Shown here piece by piece: positions 1-8,383 of a stretch of 35,586 nt of DNA. The DNA is taken from NCBI GenBank assembly GCA_002551355.1, contig NTHE01000074.1:1-35586 (forward strand). Direction: 5' to 3'. Under the pieces are notes generated by a model that did no database searches, had not been told where the DNA came from, and saw nothing but the letters and a program-made list of their open reading frames with translations. This DNA is from Streptomyces sp. man185. Its GTDB lineage: Bacteria; Actinomycetota; Actinomycetes; Streptomycetales; Streptomycetaceae. The first letter of the stretch is position 1; each line of letters begins with the position of its first letter. The position numbers and the translations under genes were made by a program.

Positions 1-19
1 AGATGTGTATAAGAGACAG
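1..19 (+). other. Nextera (Tn5) mosaic-end adapter, artefact
   Basis: The first 19 bases read AGATGTGTATAAGAGACAG, which is exactly the Tn5/Nextera transposase mosaic end used in library preparation. It is not genomic. Reading frames opened in it give the tell-tale peptides MYKRQ and MCIRDR, so any annotated start in this stretch is false. Genomic sequence starts at about base 20. Confidence 0.97.
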
Positions 20-1087
20 GGCACGGCCGCCGCGGCGTCGACGGGCTCTCCGGCCGCCGCTGCCACCGGATCGCCCGTCGCTCCGCCCAAGCCGCCGTCG
101 CCGCCCGGGACTCCCGCCCCGGGCGCGAAGTCCGGCGCGGCGGCGGGGTCCGCCCCGGCGAGCGCGAAGGGAGCCGTCGCGGCCCCCGACGCCCCGGCCG
201 GCGTCCCGAAGTCCGCGACGGCGGCGAGTGGGTCCGTACCCGGGCAGCGCTCGCCCGGCTCGCCCGCGTCCACGCGCGCCTCGATCACCGACGTGGTGCC
301 CCGCCGCACTCTGGCGATCATCGCGGCCGTCGTCGCGCTGGCCATCCTCGGCACGGTCCTCGCCCTCGCCCTCGGCGGCGACGAAGCGGACAAGAGCGGC
401 AAGGGCGACACCGCCGCGTCGGCCGGAGCCTCGACCGGCGGCGCCGACGACAAGGGCGACGACACGGGCGGCGGTTCGTCCGGTGGGAAGGGCGACGGCC
501 AGAAGGAGGGCCAGGGCAAGGAGGACGGCCAAGCCTCCGAGGACCCGTCCGGCGAGGGCTCCGACGACCCGAAGGCCGACGACCCCAAGGGCGACGAGGG
601 CGACGAGCCGGACGCGGGCGACTCCCTGCCCGCCGGCTACGAGAAGGTCACCGACAGCCGGTTCCGCTTCACCATGGCGATGCCCGGGGACTTCAAGCGC
701 ACCGGCATCGCGGGCACCAACTCCGGAGGCATCTACAACGCCCGCCAGGGCAGCTTCCCCCGGGTCCAGGTCGACTTCAACAGCTCGCCCAAGGACGACG
801 CCGCGGCCGCCTGGCGCGGGGCCGTCGGCAGCGCCAAGGTCCTCAGCGACGGCTACAAGCACGGCAGCATAAAGAAGGTCGAGTACAACGGCTATCCGAC
901 CGTCGCCGACTGGACGTTCGAGCGCAACCACAACGGCGTCCGGGTCAAGGTGCTCAACCGAGGCTTCAAGGTGGACGCCGGGCGCGGCTACTCGATCATG
1001 ATCAGCTGCAAGGTGGACGAGTGGGACGGCGACGAGTGCCGGACGCTGCGCGAAACGGCGTTCGCCACGTTCACCCCCACGAACTGA
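20..1087 (+). CDS. Membrane receptor, C-terminal part (probable Ser/Thr kinase receptor)
   Basis: Only the 3' part is present; the 5' part is lost at the contig edge and the apparent start lies in the adapter. In order one sees a Pro/Ala/Gly-rich cytoplasmic-type linker, one membrane helix (about bases 305-376, RTLAIIAAVVALAILGTVL), a charged Gly/Asp/Lys/Glu linker to about base 620, and a folded extracellular domain of about 150 residues beginning near LPAGYEKVTDSRFRFTMAM. That last domain follows the same pattern (a Phe-rich strand, an (A/V)P(G/K)(D/T)(F/W) turn, a late W-containing strand) as the ends of the next three genes. Its domain order and position at the head of a kinase array suggest it is the end of a PASTA-free receptor kinase, but no kinase residues are present here to prove it. 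Confidence 0.75.
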   Translation, partial: GTAAAASTGSPAAAATGSPVAPPKPPSPPGTPAPGAKSGAAAGSAPASAKGAVAAPDAPAGVPKSATAASGSVPGQRSPGSPASTRASITDVVPRRTLAIIAAVVALAILGTVLALALGGDEADKSGKGDTAASAGASTGGADDKGDDTGGGSSGGKGDGQKEGQGKEDGQASEDPSGEGSDDPKADDPKGDEGDEPDAGDSLPAGYEKVTDSRFRFTMAMPGDFKRTGIAGTNSGGIYNARQGSFPRVQVDFNSSPKDDAAAAWRGAVGSAKVLSDGYKHGSIKKVEYNGYPTVADWTFERNHNGVRVKVLNRGFKVDAGRGYSIMISCKVDEWDGDECRTLRETAFATFTPTN

Positions 1088-1167
1088 CCACCGGGCACGG
1101 CCGGGAGCGGCCAGGCCGGTCGTCGGGCACGGCTACGGCTACGACCCGGTCGTGGGAAACGTTTGTG

Positions 1168-1194
1168 CGGGCCGGGTTGGCGCGACCCGGCCCG
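1168..1194 (+). terminator. Hairpin after the first receptor gene
   Basis: CGGGCCGGGT and ACCCGGCCCG pair over 10 bp around a 7-nt loop, 80 bases after the stop codon at 1087. There is no T-run, as is usual for Streptomyces terminators. The rest of the 249-bp gap to the next gene shows no convincing gene; it may hold the promoter of the next gene, but I cannot assign -35/-10 boxes with confidence. Confidence 0.5.
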
Positions 1195-1336
1195 TCGGCC
1201 CGCGATGCCACGTATCGTAAGAGACCGGAGACCGTACGCAGCCGGAACGACAGGTCAATTGCCCGCCGAATGACCGTAACTGACGGATACGTGCACCTCT
1301 GACGACCGGGGGAACAGCGCGCTCTGGGGAGGCGTC

Positions 1337-4300
1337 GTGGACGACTACGCGGGTCGGGTGCTTGCCGACCGCTACCGCCTTCCGCTGCCCCCGTCCGACG
1401 GGTACGAACTGGCCGAGACCCGGGCGTTCGACACATACAGCGGTCAGGAAGTCCTGGTCCGCCAGGTGCCGTTGCCGGAGATCGTGGACGCCGAGGTGCT
1501 CGACGCCGACGGGCAGGCCCCGATGTCCGGGCGCACCACCGGGCGGGCGGTCCGCCGCAGTACGGACCCCGCGGTCCGGCGGGCGATCGAGGCAGCGCAG
1601 TCCGCCGCCCAGGTGCCCGACCACCCCCGTCTCGACCAGGTCTTCGACGTGTTCGCCGAAGCGGGTTCGCTGTGGATAGTCAGCGAGCTCGTGGCGGCCC
1701 GGCCTCTCGCCGCCCTCCTCGCCGAGCGCCCTCTCACCCCCTACCGGGCCGCCGAGATCGGCTCCGACGTGCTCACCGCCCTGCGGGTGCTGCACGCCCA
1801 CGGCTGGACCCATCGCAACATCACCGTGCGCACGGTCCTGGTATGCGACGACGGCCGCGTCATGCTCACCGGTCTCGCGGCGGGCGCAGCCGAGGAGGCC
1901 CTCTGCGGGTACGCCCCCGGACCTCAGCCCGACGCCGATCCGGTGGCCGCCCCGACGACGTACGGCATCCCGGCCGGCGAGCCCACCCCGCCGAGGGAGC
2001 TGGGCGGCGCCCATCAGCTTCCGCCGGCCAGGAGCGACGAGGACTACGGATCCGCCGAGAGCCGCCAGGGCTACGAGTCCGTCGAGAGCCACCAGGACCA
2101 CGGGCCCGTCGAGAGCCACCCAGGCTACGAGGACGTCGACAGCTACCAGTCCGTCGAGAGCTACGAGGCGGTCGGGGAGGACGCTGACGCCCAGGAGTTC
2201 CCCCGCTACGGGAGTGGCGACGGGGGCGAGGGGCGCGGAGGCCGAGGGCTTCCCGTTCCGCCACTGCCGCAGGGGTACGCGCCGCGCCTGGACGACGACC
2301 GGCACGACGACCGGGGCAACGATGACCGGTACAACGGCGGCGGGGGCAACGACGACCGGGGCAACGACGACCGGTTCGACGACGACCGGGGCAACGACGA
2401 CCGGTACGACCTGCCGTCGGGCCGCGCGGCCGACCCGGTCCCGGGGCAGCGGGCCGACGGCCAGGAGATCGTCCCGCGCCCTGCCGCCCCGGCCGTCCCG
2501 TACACCGCCGTACCGCCCCCCGCCGAGCCGGGCGCGTCGAGCGCCGCCCAGCTGCGGGCCGCGCGCGCCGGGGCGATAGCCGCCTACCGGGCGGGTGCGC
2601 GGGCAGCAGCCCGGGTCACCGAGGACCGGCAGCAGGCCGACCGCGCCCCGGCCGATCTCACGAAGCCGCCTCGGGACCCGGGCGGAGCCGCCCCGGGCGC
2701 AGGCAGCGCCGGATCCGCACCCGGCACCGACACCACGGGAACGGGCGCGGACGAGCGCGCGGACAGGGGCACGGACAGGGACGCGGACGCCCAGGGCACC
2801 GCCCCCGACGTCCGCGCCCTCCCGTACCAGCGGCCGGTCCCCGGGGCCCCCGCCGCCCCCGGGCCGACCGCTCCCTGGGGCAGCCCCGCCGAGGACCCCT
2901 ACGACGACGAGGACGACGAGGACGACGAGGAGGGCCCCCGGCCGCCGGGCCGCCGCGTCCACCTCGCCGGGACCTGGGACGACGGGCCCCGCGCGCGGCC
3001 CGTCTCCGCCGGCGGCTCCGGCGAGGACGCGCTGCGCGCCGACTCCCGGCGGCCAGGCCCGCCGGTCCCCGCCCCGAAGGAGCTCGCCCGCACCGCCCCG
3101 CCCCCGGCCGGGCGGACCGCCTCCCGGGCCTGGGAGGACGCCGTCGCGGGCGGCGGCGAACCCGCCGTCTACCGGGGCCCCGCCACCCCGCTCGCCGCCG
3201 AACGCGCCCGCCAGGCACGGATCGCGGTCGTCGGAGCCGTCACCGAGCGCTGGGCCCCCGAACAGGCGGGCCCGGTCCACGAGAACTGGCAGCTCGCGCC
3301 GCCGATCGGCCCCTCCACCGACCTGTGGGCGCTCGGCGCGCTGCTCTACCGCGCCGTCCAGGGCCACGCCCCCTACCCCGAGGAGAACGCGGCCGAGCTG
3401 GTCCAGATGGTGTGCGGGGAGCCGCCCGCCTTCGCGGAGGAGTGCGGCCCGCTGCGGCCCGTCGTGGAGTCGCTGCTGCGCCAGGACCCCACGGAGCGGC
3501 CGGACTTCGAGGAGCTGCGCGGCTGGCTGCGCTCGCTGGTGCGCTCCGCGCCGGAGCCCGAGGCGGGCTCCGACGTCGTGACCCTGCCCGCGCCCGACGC
3601 CACCCGGCTCCCCGTCGTACGCCGCCGGGGCGAGCTGGTCCGCCGGCGCCGGGGGCGTTTCGGCGGCGGCGCGGCGCACGGCAGGCATCGCCAGGGGAAG
3701 CGCCGGCAGCCGCCCGGGGACCGTGGCGGGCAGCAGGGGGACCGGCAGGATGCGCTGCTGCCGCCCGACCGGTCCGTGCGCAGGCCCGTGGAGGCCTGGG
3801 AGGAGGAGCGCCCGGCCCGCGCGCCGCGTGCGCCCAAGGGGCCCCGGGTGCTGCGGGAGCCTCCGCGCCGGGACGAGGGCGCGTCGCCGCGCCGTCTCGG
3901 ACGAATGCTGCTCATCCTCGTCCTGTTGCTGATGGCCGCCGCCGTCGCGTACGCCGTGATGTTCATGCCGAAGCAGGAGGCGGGCGAGGAGGGCGGGGCT
4001 CCGACCTCACCCGGAGGTTCCGCCGCGCCGCCCGCCGCCTCGGGGGAGCCCGAGCCGTCCGCCTCCGCGAGCGGGTCCGGGGAGTCCGGCTCGCAGCAGC
4101 CGCAGACCAGCCGGTCCGCCGTCGCGCTAGCCCCCGGCTATACGCTGCGCAAGGACGCGGAGGGCTTCGAGGTCGGCGTGCCCAAGGACTGGCAGCGCAG
4201 CCCGGCCAACGCGGACCGTCAGATCCGTTACGGCAGCGACGGGTTCACCCTGCTCGTGGTGCCCGGCCGCGACACCGTGAAGTCGGGCGGCAGCGATCCG

Positions 4301-4582
4301 CTGGACTATCAGCGTGACAAGGAGCCCGAGCTCCAGCCGTTCCGGGACTCCAGCTGGTCCTCCTCGTCCGGACTGCGCCGGGTCGACGTCGGCCGGCAGG
4401 CCATGGCCGAGGGGCAGTTCACCTGGCAGGAGAGCGGCGGGCGCGAGGTGTTCGTCCGTAATCTCGCCATGATCGTCGAGGGCCGGTACCACGTCATCCA
4501 GGTCATCGGACCGGAAAACGACCGGGACAAGGTCACCGAGATCTACGAACAGGCCATCGCCTCCTACCGGGTCGCCGGCTGA
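1337..4582 (+). CDS. Receptor pseudokinase with giant disordered insertion
   Basis: Protein of 1081 residues starting with GTG behind GGGGAGG (1326-1332). The N-lobe and C-lobe of a Ser/Thr protein kinase are recognisable, but the catalytic residues are gone. No GxGxxG loop is visible, the VAVK lysine is Arg42 (VLVRQV), the HRD aspartate is Asn161 (HRN), and DFG is replaced by TGL (178-180). The fold resumes at WAPE (639-642) and STDLWALG (Asp662), so about 450 residues of low-complexity, acidic and tyrosine/proline-rich sequence lie inside the activation segment. A basic juxtamembrane stretch precedes one membrane helix (about 857-877), then a Ser/Gly linker and an extracellular domain (about 930-1081) like those of its neighbours. 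Function is probably signalling or scaffolding without phosphotransfer, which is inference. It may pair with or modulate the active kinases encoded next. Confidence 0.88.
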   Translation: MDDYAGRVLADRYRLPLPPSDGYELAETRAFDTYSGQEVLVRQVPLPEIVDAEVLDADGQAPMSGRTTGRAVRRSTDPAVRRAIEAAQSAAQVPDHPRLDQVFDVFAEAGSLWIVSELVAARPLAALLAERPLTPYRAAEIGSDVLTALRVLHAHGWTHRNITVRTVLVCDDGRVMLTGLAAGAAEEALCGYAPGPQPDADPVAAPTTYGIPAGEPTPPRELGGAHQLPPARSDEDYGSAESRQGYESVESHQDHGPVESHPGYEDVDSYQSVESYEAVGEDADAQEFPRYGSGDGGEGRGGRGLPVPPLPQGYAPRLDDDRHDDRGNDDRYNGGGGNDDRGNDDRFDDDRGNDDRYDLPSGRAADPVPGQRADGQEIVPRPAAPAVPYTAVPPPAEPGASSAAQLRAARAGAIAAYRAGARAAARVTEDRQQADRAPADLTKPPRDPGGAAPGAGSAGSAPGTDTTGTGADERADRGTDRDADAQGTAPDVRALPYQRPVPGAPAAPGPTAPWGSPAEDPYDDEDDEDDEEGPRPPGRRVHLAGTWDDGPRARPVSAGGSGEDALRADSRRPGPPVPAPKELARTAPPPAGRTASRAWEDAVAGGGEPAVYRGPATPLAAERARQARIAVVGAVTERWAPEQAGPVHENWQLAPPIGPSTDLWALGALLYRAVQGHAPYPEENAAELVQMVCGEPPAFAEECGPLRPVVESLLRQDPTERPDFEELRGWLRSLVRSAPEPEAGSDVVTLPAPDATRLPVVRRRGELVRRRRGRFGGGAAHGRHRQGKRRQPPGDRGGQQGDRQDALLPPDRSVRRPVEAWEEERPARAPRAPKGPRVLREPPRRDEGASPRRLGRMLLILVLLLMAAAVAYAVMFMPKQEAGEEGGAPTSPGGSAAPPAASGEPEPSASASGSGESGSQQPQTSRSAVALAPGYTLRKDAEGFEVGVPKDWQRSPANADRQIRYGSDGFTLLVVPGRDTVKSGGSDPLDYQRDKEPELQPFRDSSWSSSSGLRRVDVGRQAMAEGQFTWQESGGREVFVRNLAMIVEGRYHVIQVIGPENDRDKVTEIYEQAIASYRVAG
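2293..2411 (+). repeat. GNDDR-type tandem repeat inside the pseudokinase gene
   Basis: The unit ggcaacgacgaccgg and close variants recur here, coding for repeats of GNDDR, DDDR and HDDR. Just upstream (about 2041-2175) a second degenerate repeat codes for SVES/VESH units with tyrosines. Both lie in the disordered insertion of the pseudokinase and are likely to vary in copy number between strains. Confidence 0.75.
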
Positions 4583-4726
4583 CCGCACGTCATCGCCGAA
4601 GCCTCACGGGGGGCGTTGTGCGGTGTCGACAACCATCACAGTGCGGTCTCGTGGGCGATCCCCCGTATCCCCGCCGCGCCCCGCCTCCGTAATCTGGCAA
4701 TTCGAGGAACGGGGCGGGGACATCAC

Positions 4727-6442
4727 GTGGATCGATCACAGGGCACGGACGCGGGACTGGTGCTGGCGGGGCGCTACCGGCTGGGCGACGTCCTCGGCCG
4801 GGGCGGCATGGGCAAGGTCTGGCGTGCCCACGACGAGGTGCTGCACCGCACGGTGGCCGTCAAGGAGTTGACCGCCGGGCTGTACGTCGCCGAGGCCGAC
4901 CGGCTCGTGCTGCACGCCCGGACGCAGAAGGAGGCCCGGGCGGCGGCGCGCATCACGCACCCCGGGGTCGTCACCGTCCACGACGTGATCGAGTACGACA
5001 ACCGCCCCTGGATCGTCATGCAGTACGTCGACGGGCCCTCGCTCGCCGACGCCGCGAAGGAGAGCGGCGAGGTCGCCCCGCGCGAGGCGGCCCGTATCGG
5101 GCTGCACGTGCTGAGCGCCCTGCGCGCCGCCCATGGCGCCGGGGTGCTGCACCGGGACGTCAAGCCCGGCAACGTCCTGCTGGCACGCGACGGGCAGGTG
5201 CTGCTGACCGACTTCGGGATCGCCGCGATCGAGGGCGACTCCACCATCACCCGGACCGGCGAACTGGTCGGCTCCATCGACTACCTTGCCCCGGAGCGGG
5301 TACGCGGCGGCGACCCCGGACCGGCCTCCGACCTCTGGTCGCTGGGCGCCACGCTGTACACGGCCGTCGAGGGGACCTCCCCGTTCCGCCGTACGTCCCC
5401 GATCTCCACCATGCAGGCCGTCGTCACCGAGGAGCCACCCGCCCCGGTCAACGCCGGTCCGCTCGGCGCCGTGATCACCGCGCTGCTCCGCAAGGACCCG
5501 GACGAGAGGCCCACGGCCGCCCAGACCGAGCAGATGCTGCTGGACGCCATGGAGGGCCGCGAACCCCGGGCCGCCCAGGCGCATGTGCCGACCCAGCGCT
5601 TTCCCGAGGACGCCCGGTACGGCTACCGGGACGGAGGCGGCCCGGCCGACCCGCCCGGCTCCGACGGCGCCACCGCCCGCCTGCCCGGAGCGGCCTCCGC
5701 CGCGACCGCGCCGACCGACCCCGCCCCGGACCGCGCCGCCCCGGCCACCGTCCCCGCCCCGGTGACCCGGCGGGCGGGGTCCCGGTGGCGCACGGTGCTC
5801 GTCGTGGTCGTCGCCGCCGCCGTCCTCGGCGGCGCGGCCGGTCTGATCGCGATGAAGTACCGGGAGAGCTCCGGCACTCCGGGCGGCGCGAGCGGCGGTA
5901 CGGCCGCGGGCAGCACAGCGTCCGCGCCCCGGACCACCCCCGGGTCCACCGACCCCGGACGGACGCCGCCGGAGCCGGAGATACCCGACGGCTGGCACCG
6001 GGTCGACGACCCTGCGGGGTTCAGCCTGGTCGTGCCGAAGACCTGGACCCGGCAGGTCTCGGAGGGCCAGATCGACTACACCCCGGACGACGGGGCCCAC
6101 CGGATCCGCATCAGCGTCGACCCGGACCCGGACTTCGACCATCCGTATCTGCACATGGAGAACTTGGAGGAGCAGGTCTCCACGCGGCTGCCGGGCTACC
6201 AGCGGATCGGTATGGAGAAGAACACCTTCCGCGACCGGCCGGGCGCCCTCTGGGAGTTCACCTGGAACGAGACCAAGGACCACGCGGGGCCCCGGCACGG
6301 GATCGACCAGATGTACTACGGCGGTCCCGGCGGCCCGGAGTACGCGCTGTATCTGACCGCCCCGCAGGAGGGCTGGGAGGACAGCCGGGAGAAGTTCGAC
6401 ATCATGCTGCGCAGTTGGAGAGCCCCTCGGGCCCAGCAGTGA
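4727..6442 (+). CDS. Receptor Ser/Thr protein kinase
   Basis: Protein of 571 residues. The GTG at 4727 is preferred because GGGGA (4716-4720) lies 6 bases before it and it places the kinase domain directly at the N-terminus; the frame is open further upstream but carries no good ribosome binding site. All kinase motifs are present: glycine loop GRGGMG (24-29), VAVK Lys46, HRDVKPGN with Asp144, Lys146 and Asn149, DFG 162-164, APE 188-190 and SDLWSLG. A Pro/Ala linker leads to one membrane helix (about 357-377) and a C-terminal extracellular domain of about 150 residues with no PASTA repeats. It should phosphorylate Ser/Thr on cytoplasmic targets in response to an envelope signal. From memory, the equivalent S. 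coelicolor cluster (SCO4775-4779, including PkaI) has been linked to spore-wall synthesis through MreC and PBP2; the exact orthologue is not certain. Confidence 0.92.
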   Translation: MDRSQGTDAGLVLAGRYRLGDVLGRGGMGKVWRAHDEVLHRTVAVKELTAGLYVAEADRLVLHARTQKEARAAARITHPGVVTVHDVIEYDNRPWIVMQYVDGPSLADAAKESGEVAPREAARIGLHVLSALRAAHGAGVLHRDVKPGNVLLARDGQVLLTDFGIAAIEGDSTITRTGELVGSIDYLAPERVRGGDPGPASDLWSLGATLYTAVEGTSPFRRTSPISTMQAVVTEEPPAPVNAGPLGAVITALLRKDPDERPTAAQTEQMLLDAMEGREPRAAQAHVPTQRFPEDARYGYRDGGGPADPPGSDGATARLPGAASAATAPTDPAPDRAAPATVPAPVTRRAGSRWRTVLVVVVAAAVLGGAAGLIAMKYRESSGTPGGASGGTAAGSTASAPRTTPGSTDPGRTPPEPEIPDGWHRVDDPAGFSLVVPKTWTRQVSEGQIDYTPDDGAHRIRISVDPDPDFDHPYLHMENLEEQVSTRLPGYQRIGMEKNTFRDRPGALWEFTWNETKDHAGPRHGIDQMYYGGPGGPEYALYLTAPQEGWEDSREKFDIMLRSWRAPRAQQ

Positions 6443-6498
6443 GAGCCCGGTCGGGGCAGGCTTCGTAACGGCCCGATGCCCCGGCCGGGTTGCTGTAC

Positions 6499-6523
6499 GG
6501 TCACGGGTCCGTACCCGGTGACC
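6499..6523. repeat. Near-perfect hairpin between two kinase genes
   Basis: GGTCACGGGT and ACCCGGTGACC pair with one bulged base around a CCGT loop. It lies 56 bases after one kinase gene and 45 before the next. It may weaken read-through, or be an operator for the downstream gene. Confidence 0.4.
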
Positions 6524-6568
6524 GCTCCCGGTGGTGCCTGGCCCGGTACGTGAACCAGGATGGGACGC

Positions 6569-8209
6569 ATGACAGATCACGGGGGGCGGGCCGACGAGCC
6601 CACCAGCTACGGACTCCAGCCACCGCACGCACCGGGCGGATTCGGCGCAATGCATCCCGCGCCCCCGGCGCACATTCCCTCGCCGACCGTTCCGGCCGGC
6701 GCCCCGGACAGCGCGGCGAACCGGCTGATCGGCGGGCGCTACCGGCTGCTCGCACGGCTCGGGCACGGCGGGATGGGCACGGTGTGGCGGGCCCGCGACG
6801 AGGTCGTCGACCGCGAGGTGGCCGTCAAGGAACCGCGCGTACCGGAACACCTGGGCGAGCGCGAACACAACAACGTGCACCAGCGCATGCAGCGCGAGGC
6901 CAGGGCCGCCGCCCGGATCGACCATCCCTCCGTCGTCACCGTCCACGACGTGGTGATCGAGGACGGCAAGCCGTGGATCGTGATGGAGCTGGTGCGCGGC
7001 CCCTCGCTCGGCGACCGCCTCCAGGAAGGCACCCTGGACCCCCGCGAGGCGGCCAGGATCGGCCTCGCGGTCCTCGACGCGCTGTCGGCCGCCCACGCGA
7101 TCGGCATCCTTCACCGGGACGTCAAGCCGGACAACGTCATGCTCGGCACCGGCGACCGGGTCGTCCTCACCGACTTCGGGATCGCCCAGGTCGAGGGCGA
7201 GCAGCAGCTCACCGAGACCGGCGCGTTCGTCGGCTCGCCCGAGTACATCTCCCCGGAGCGGGTGCTCGGGCAGCGCCCCGGACCGGAGTCGGACCTGTGG
7301 TCGCTGGGCGTCGTGCTGTACGCGGCGGTCGAGGGGATGTCCCCGTACCGCCGCTCGCACACCCCGGCCACCCTCCAGGCCGTGCTGTCCGCCGAGCCGC
7401 AGACGCCCGCCCGGGGCACCGGCGCGTTCGGCACGCTCGTCATGCAGCTGCTCCGCAAGGACCCCGCCGCCCGCCCGCCGGCCGCCGAGGTCCGCCGGAC
7501 GCTCCAGCAGCTCGCCTCCCCGGTCTCCGCGCCGACGACCTCCGCGTACGGGGCTCTCGCCACGGGCGGCGGCAGCAAGTGGGTGCCGCCGGTGCTGCAC
7601 CGCAACCGGGCGGCGCAGTTCACCCTCGGCGGTGGGGCGCTGGCGGTGGTGGTCGCGCTCGTGCTGCTCCTGCTGAACCCGTTCGCGGGCGACGGGCCGC
7701 CCGAGGGGTGGAAGGTCCGGACCGAGACGGAGGTCCTGTCGGCGGACGTGGCCGTGCCGGGGGAGTACAAGCGCGTCGAGGAAGAGGACGACGAACTGGT
7801 CTGGTACGCGGACCCCAGCGGCGTCTTCGAGATCGACTTCTGGCACCGCGCCCCGAAGAGCGACGACATGAGCGACGACAGCCCCGGAGCCGACACGGCG
7901 GCCCGCAAGAAGTACTACGAGGAGGGCGGGGCGAGCGGCACCCAGATGGAGAAGGCCTCCGTCACGTCCGAGGACACCACCCACCAGGGACGGAAGGCGG
8001 TCGAGATGACCACCGATTACATCCTCTACGCCTCGTCCGACGACGATCCGGTGCGCTACCGCTTCCGGGAGCTGCTGATCCCCGGCGAGAAGAAGAGCGA
8101 CCCCTACTGGCACGTGCGGGTGCGGATGCCCGCCGAGGGGCAGGCGGCGAAGGACGGCGACGCGATCTACACCGAGGTCGTCGAAGGGCTGAAGATTCAC
8201 TCTTCCTGA
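6569..8209 (+). CDS. Receptor Ser/Thr protein kinase
   Basis: Protein of 546 residues. ATG 6569 is favoured over the in-frame ATG at 6560, since AGGA (6557-6560) sits 8 bases before the former and overlaps the latter. About 55 Pro/Gly-rich residues precede a complete kinase domain: GHGGMG (65-70), VAVK Lys87, HRDVKPDN with Asp184 and Asn189, DFG 202-204, SPE and SDLWSLG. One membrane helix (about 352-373) follows, then an extracellular domain of about 170 residues beginning at PPEGWKV. It is a paralogue of the previous kinase with a shorter linker. The two may share input or cross-phosphorylate, which is inference from proximity. No PASTA repeats are visible. Confidence 0.92.
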   Translation: MTDHGGRADEPTSYGLQPPHAPGGFGAMHPAPPAHIPSPTVPAGAPDSAANRLIGGRYRLLARLGHGGMGTVWRARDEVVDREVAVKEPRVPEHLGEREHNNVHQRMQREARAAARIDHPSVVTVHDVVIEDGKPWIVMELVRGPSLGDRLQEGTLDPREAARIGLAVLDALSAAHAIGILHRDVKPDNVMLGTGDRVVLTDFGIAQVEGEQQLTETGAFVGSPEYISPERVLGQRPGPESDLWSLGVVLYAAVEGMSPYRRSHTPATLQAVLSAEPQTPARGTGAFGTLVMQLLRKDPAARPPAAEVRRTLQQLASPVSAPTTSAYGALATGGGSKWVPPVLHRNRAAQFTLGGGALAVVVALVLLLLNPFAGDGPPEGWKVRTETEVLSADVAVPGEYKRVEEEDDELVWYADPSGVFEIDFWHRAPKSDDMSDDSPGADTAARKKYYEEGGASGTQMEKASVTSEDTTHQGRKAVEMTTDYILYASSDDDPVRYRFRELLIPGEKKSDPYWHVRVRMPAEGQAAKDGDAIYTEVVEGLKIHSS

Positions 8210-8367
8210 GCGTCGCGGGCCGGCAGCCGTCGGGTGGCCGGGCGCATAGCCACTGATCAGCGGTTATGTCGCCAGCGATCACTGGCTCGTTCGAGGTGGG
8301 CGTCGCGCGGGGGTGGCGGGTCCTGTGAAAAACTGTTACCGACGGGTACCCAAAGGCTCCGGCTGGA

Positions 8368-8383
8368 CATACTCTCGGCCCCA
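8368..8383 (+). promoter_or_regulatory. Candidate -10 box giving a leaderless mRNA
   Basis: CATACT at 8368-8373 would place transcription start at about 8380-8383, on the ATG of the dehydrogenase. No ribosome binding site is visible; the nearest purine run (AAAGG, 8352-8356) is 26 bases away. No good -35 box is seen, so this is tentative. Confidence 0.35.

Noticed and set aside
1139..3688. Long minus-strand frame of 849 codons opposite the pseudokinase
   Set aside because: It mirrors third-position GC of the + strand gene, is Gly/Arg/Val-rich, and has no recognisable domain.
4736..8200. 1154-codon minus-strand frame over both kinase genes
   Set aside because: It runs across two real genes and their gap; composition is that of a shadow frame.
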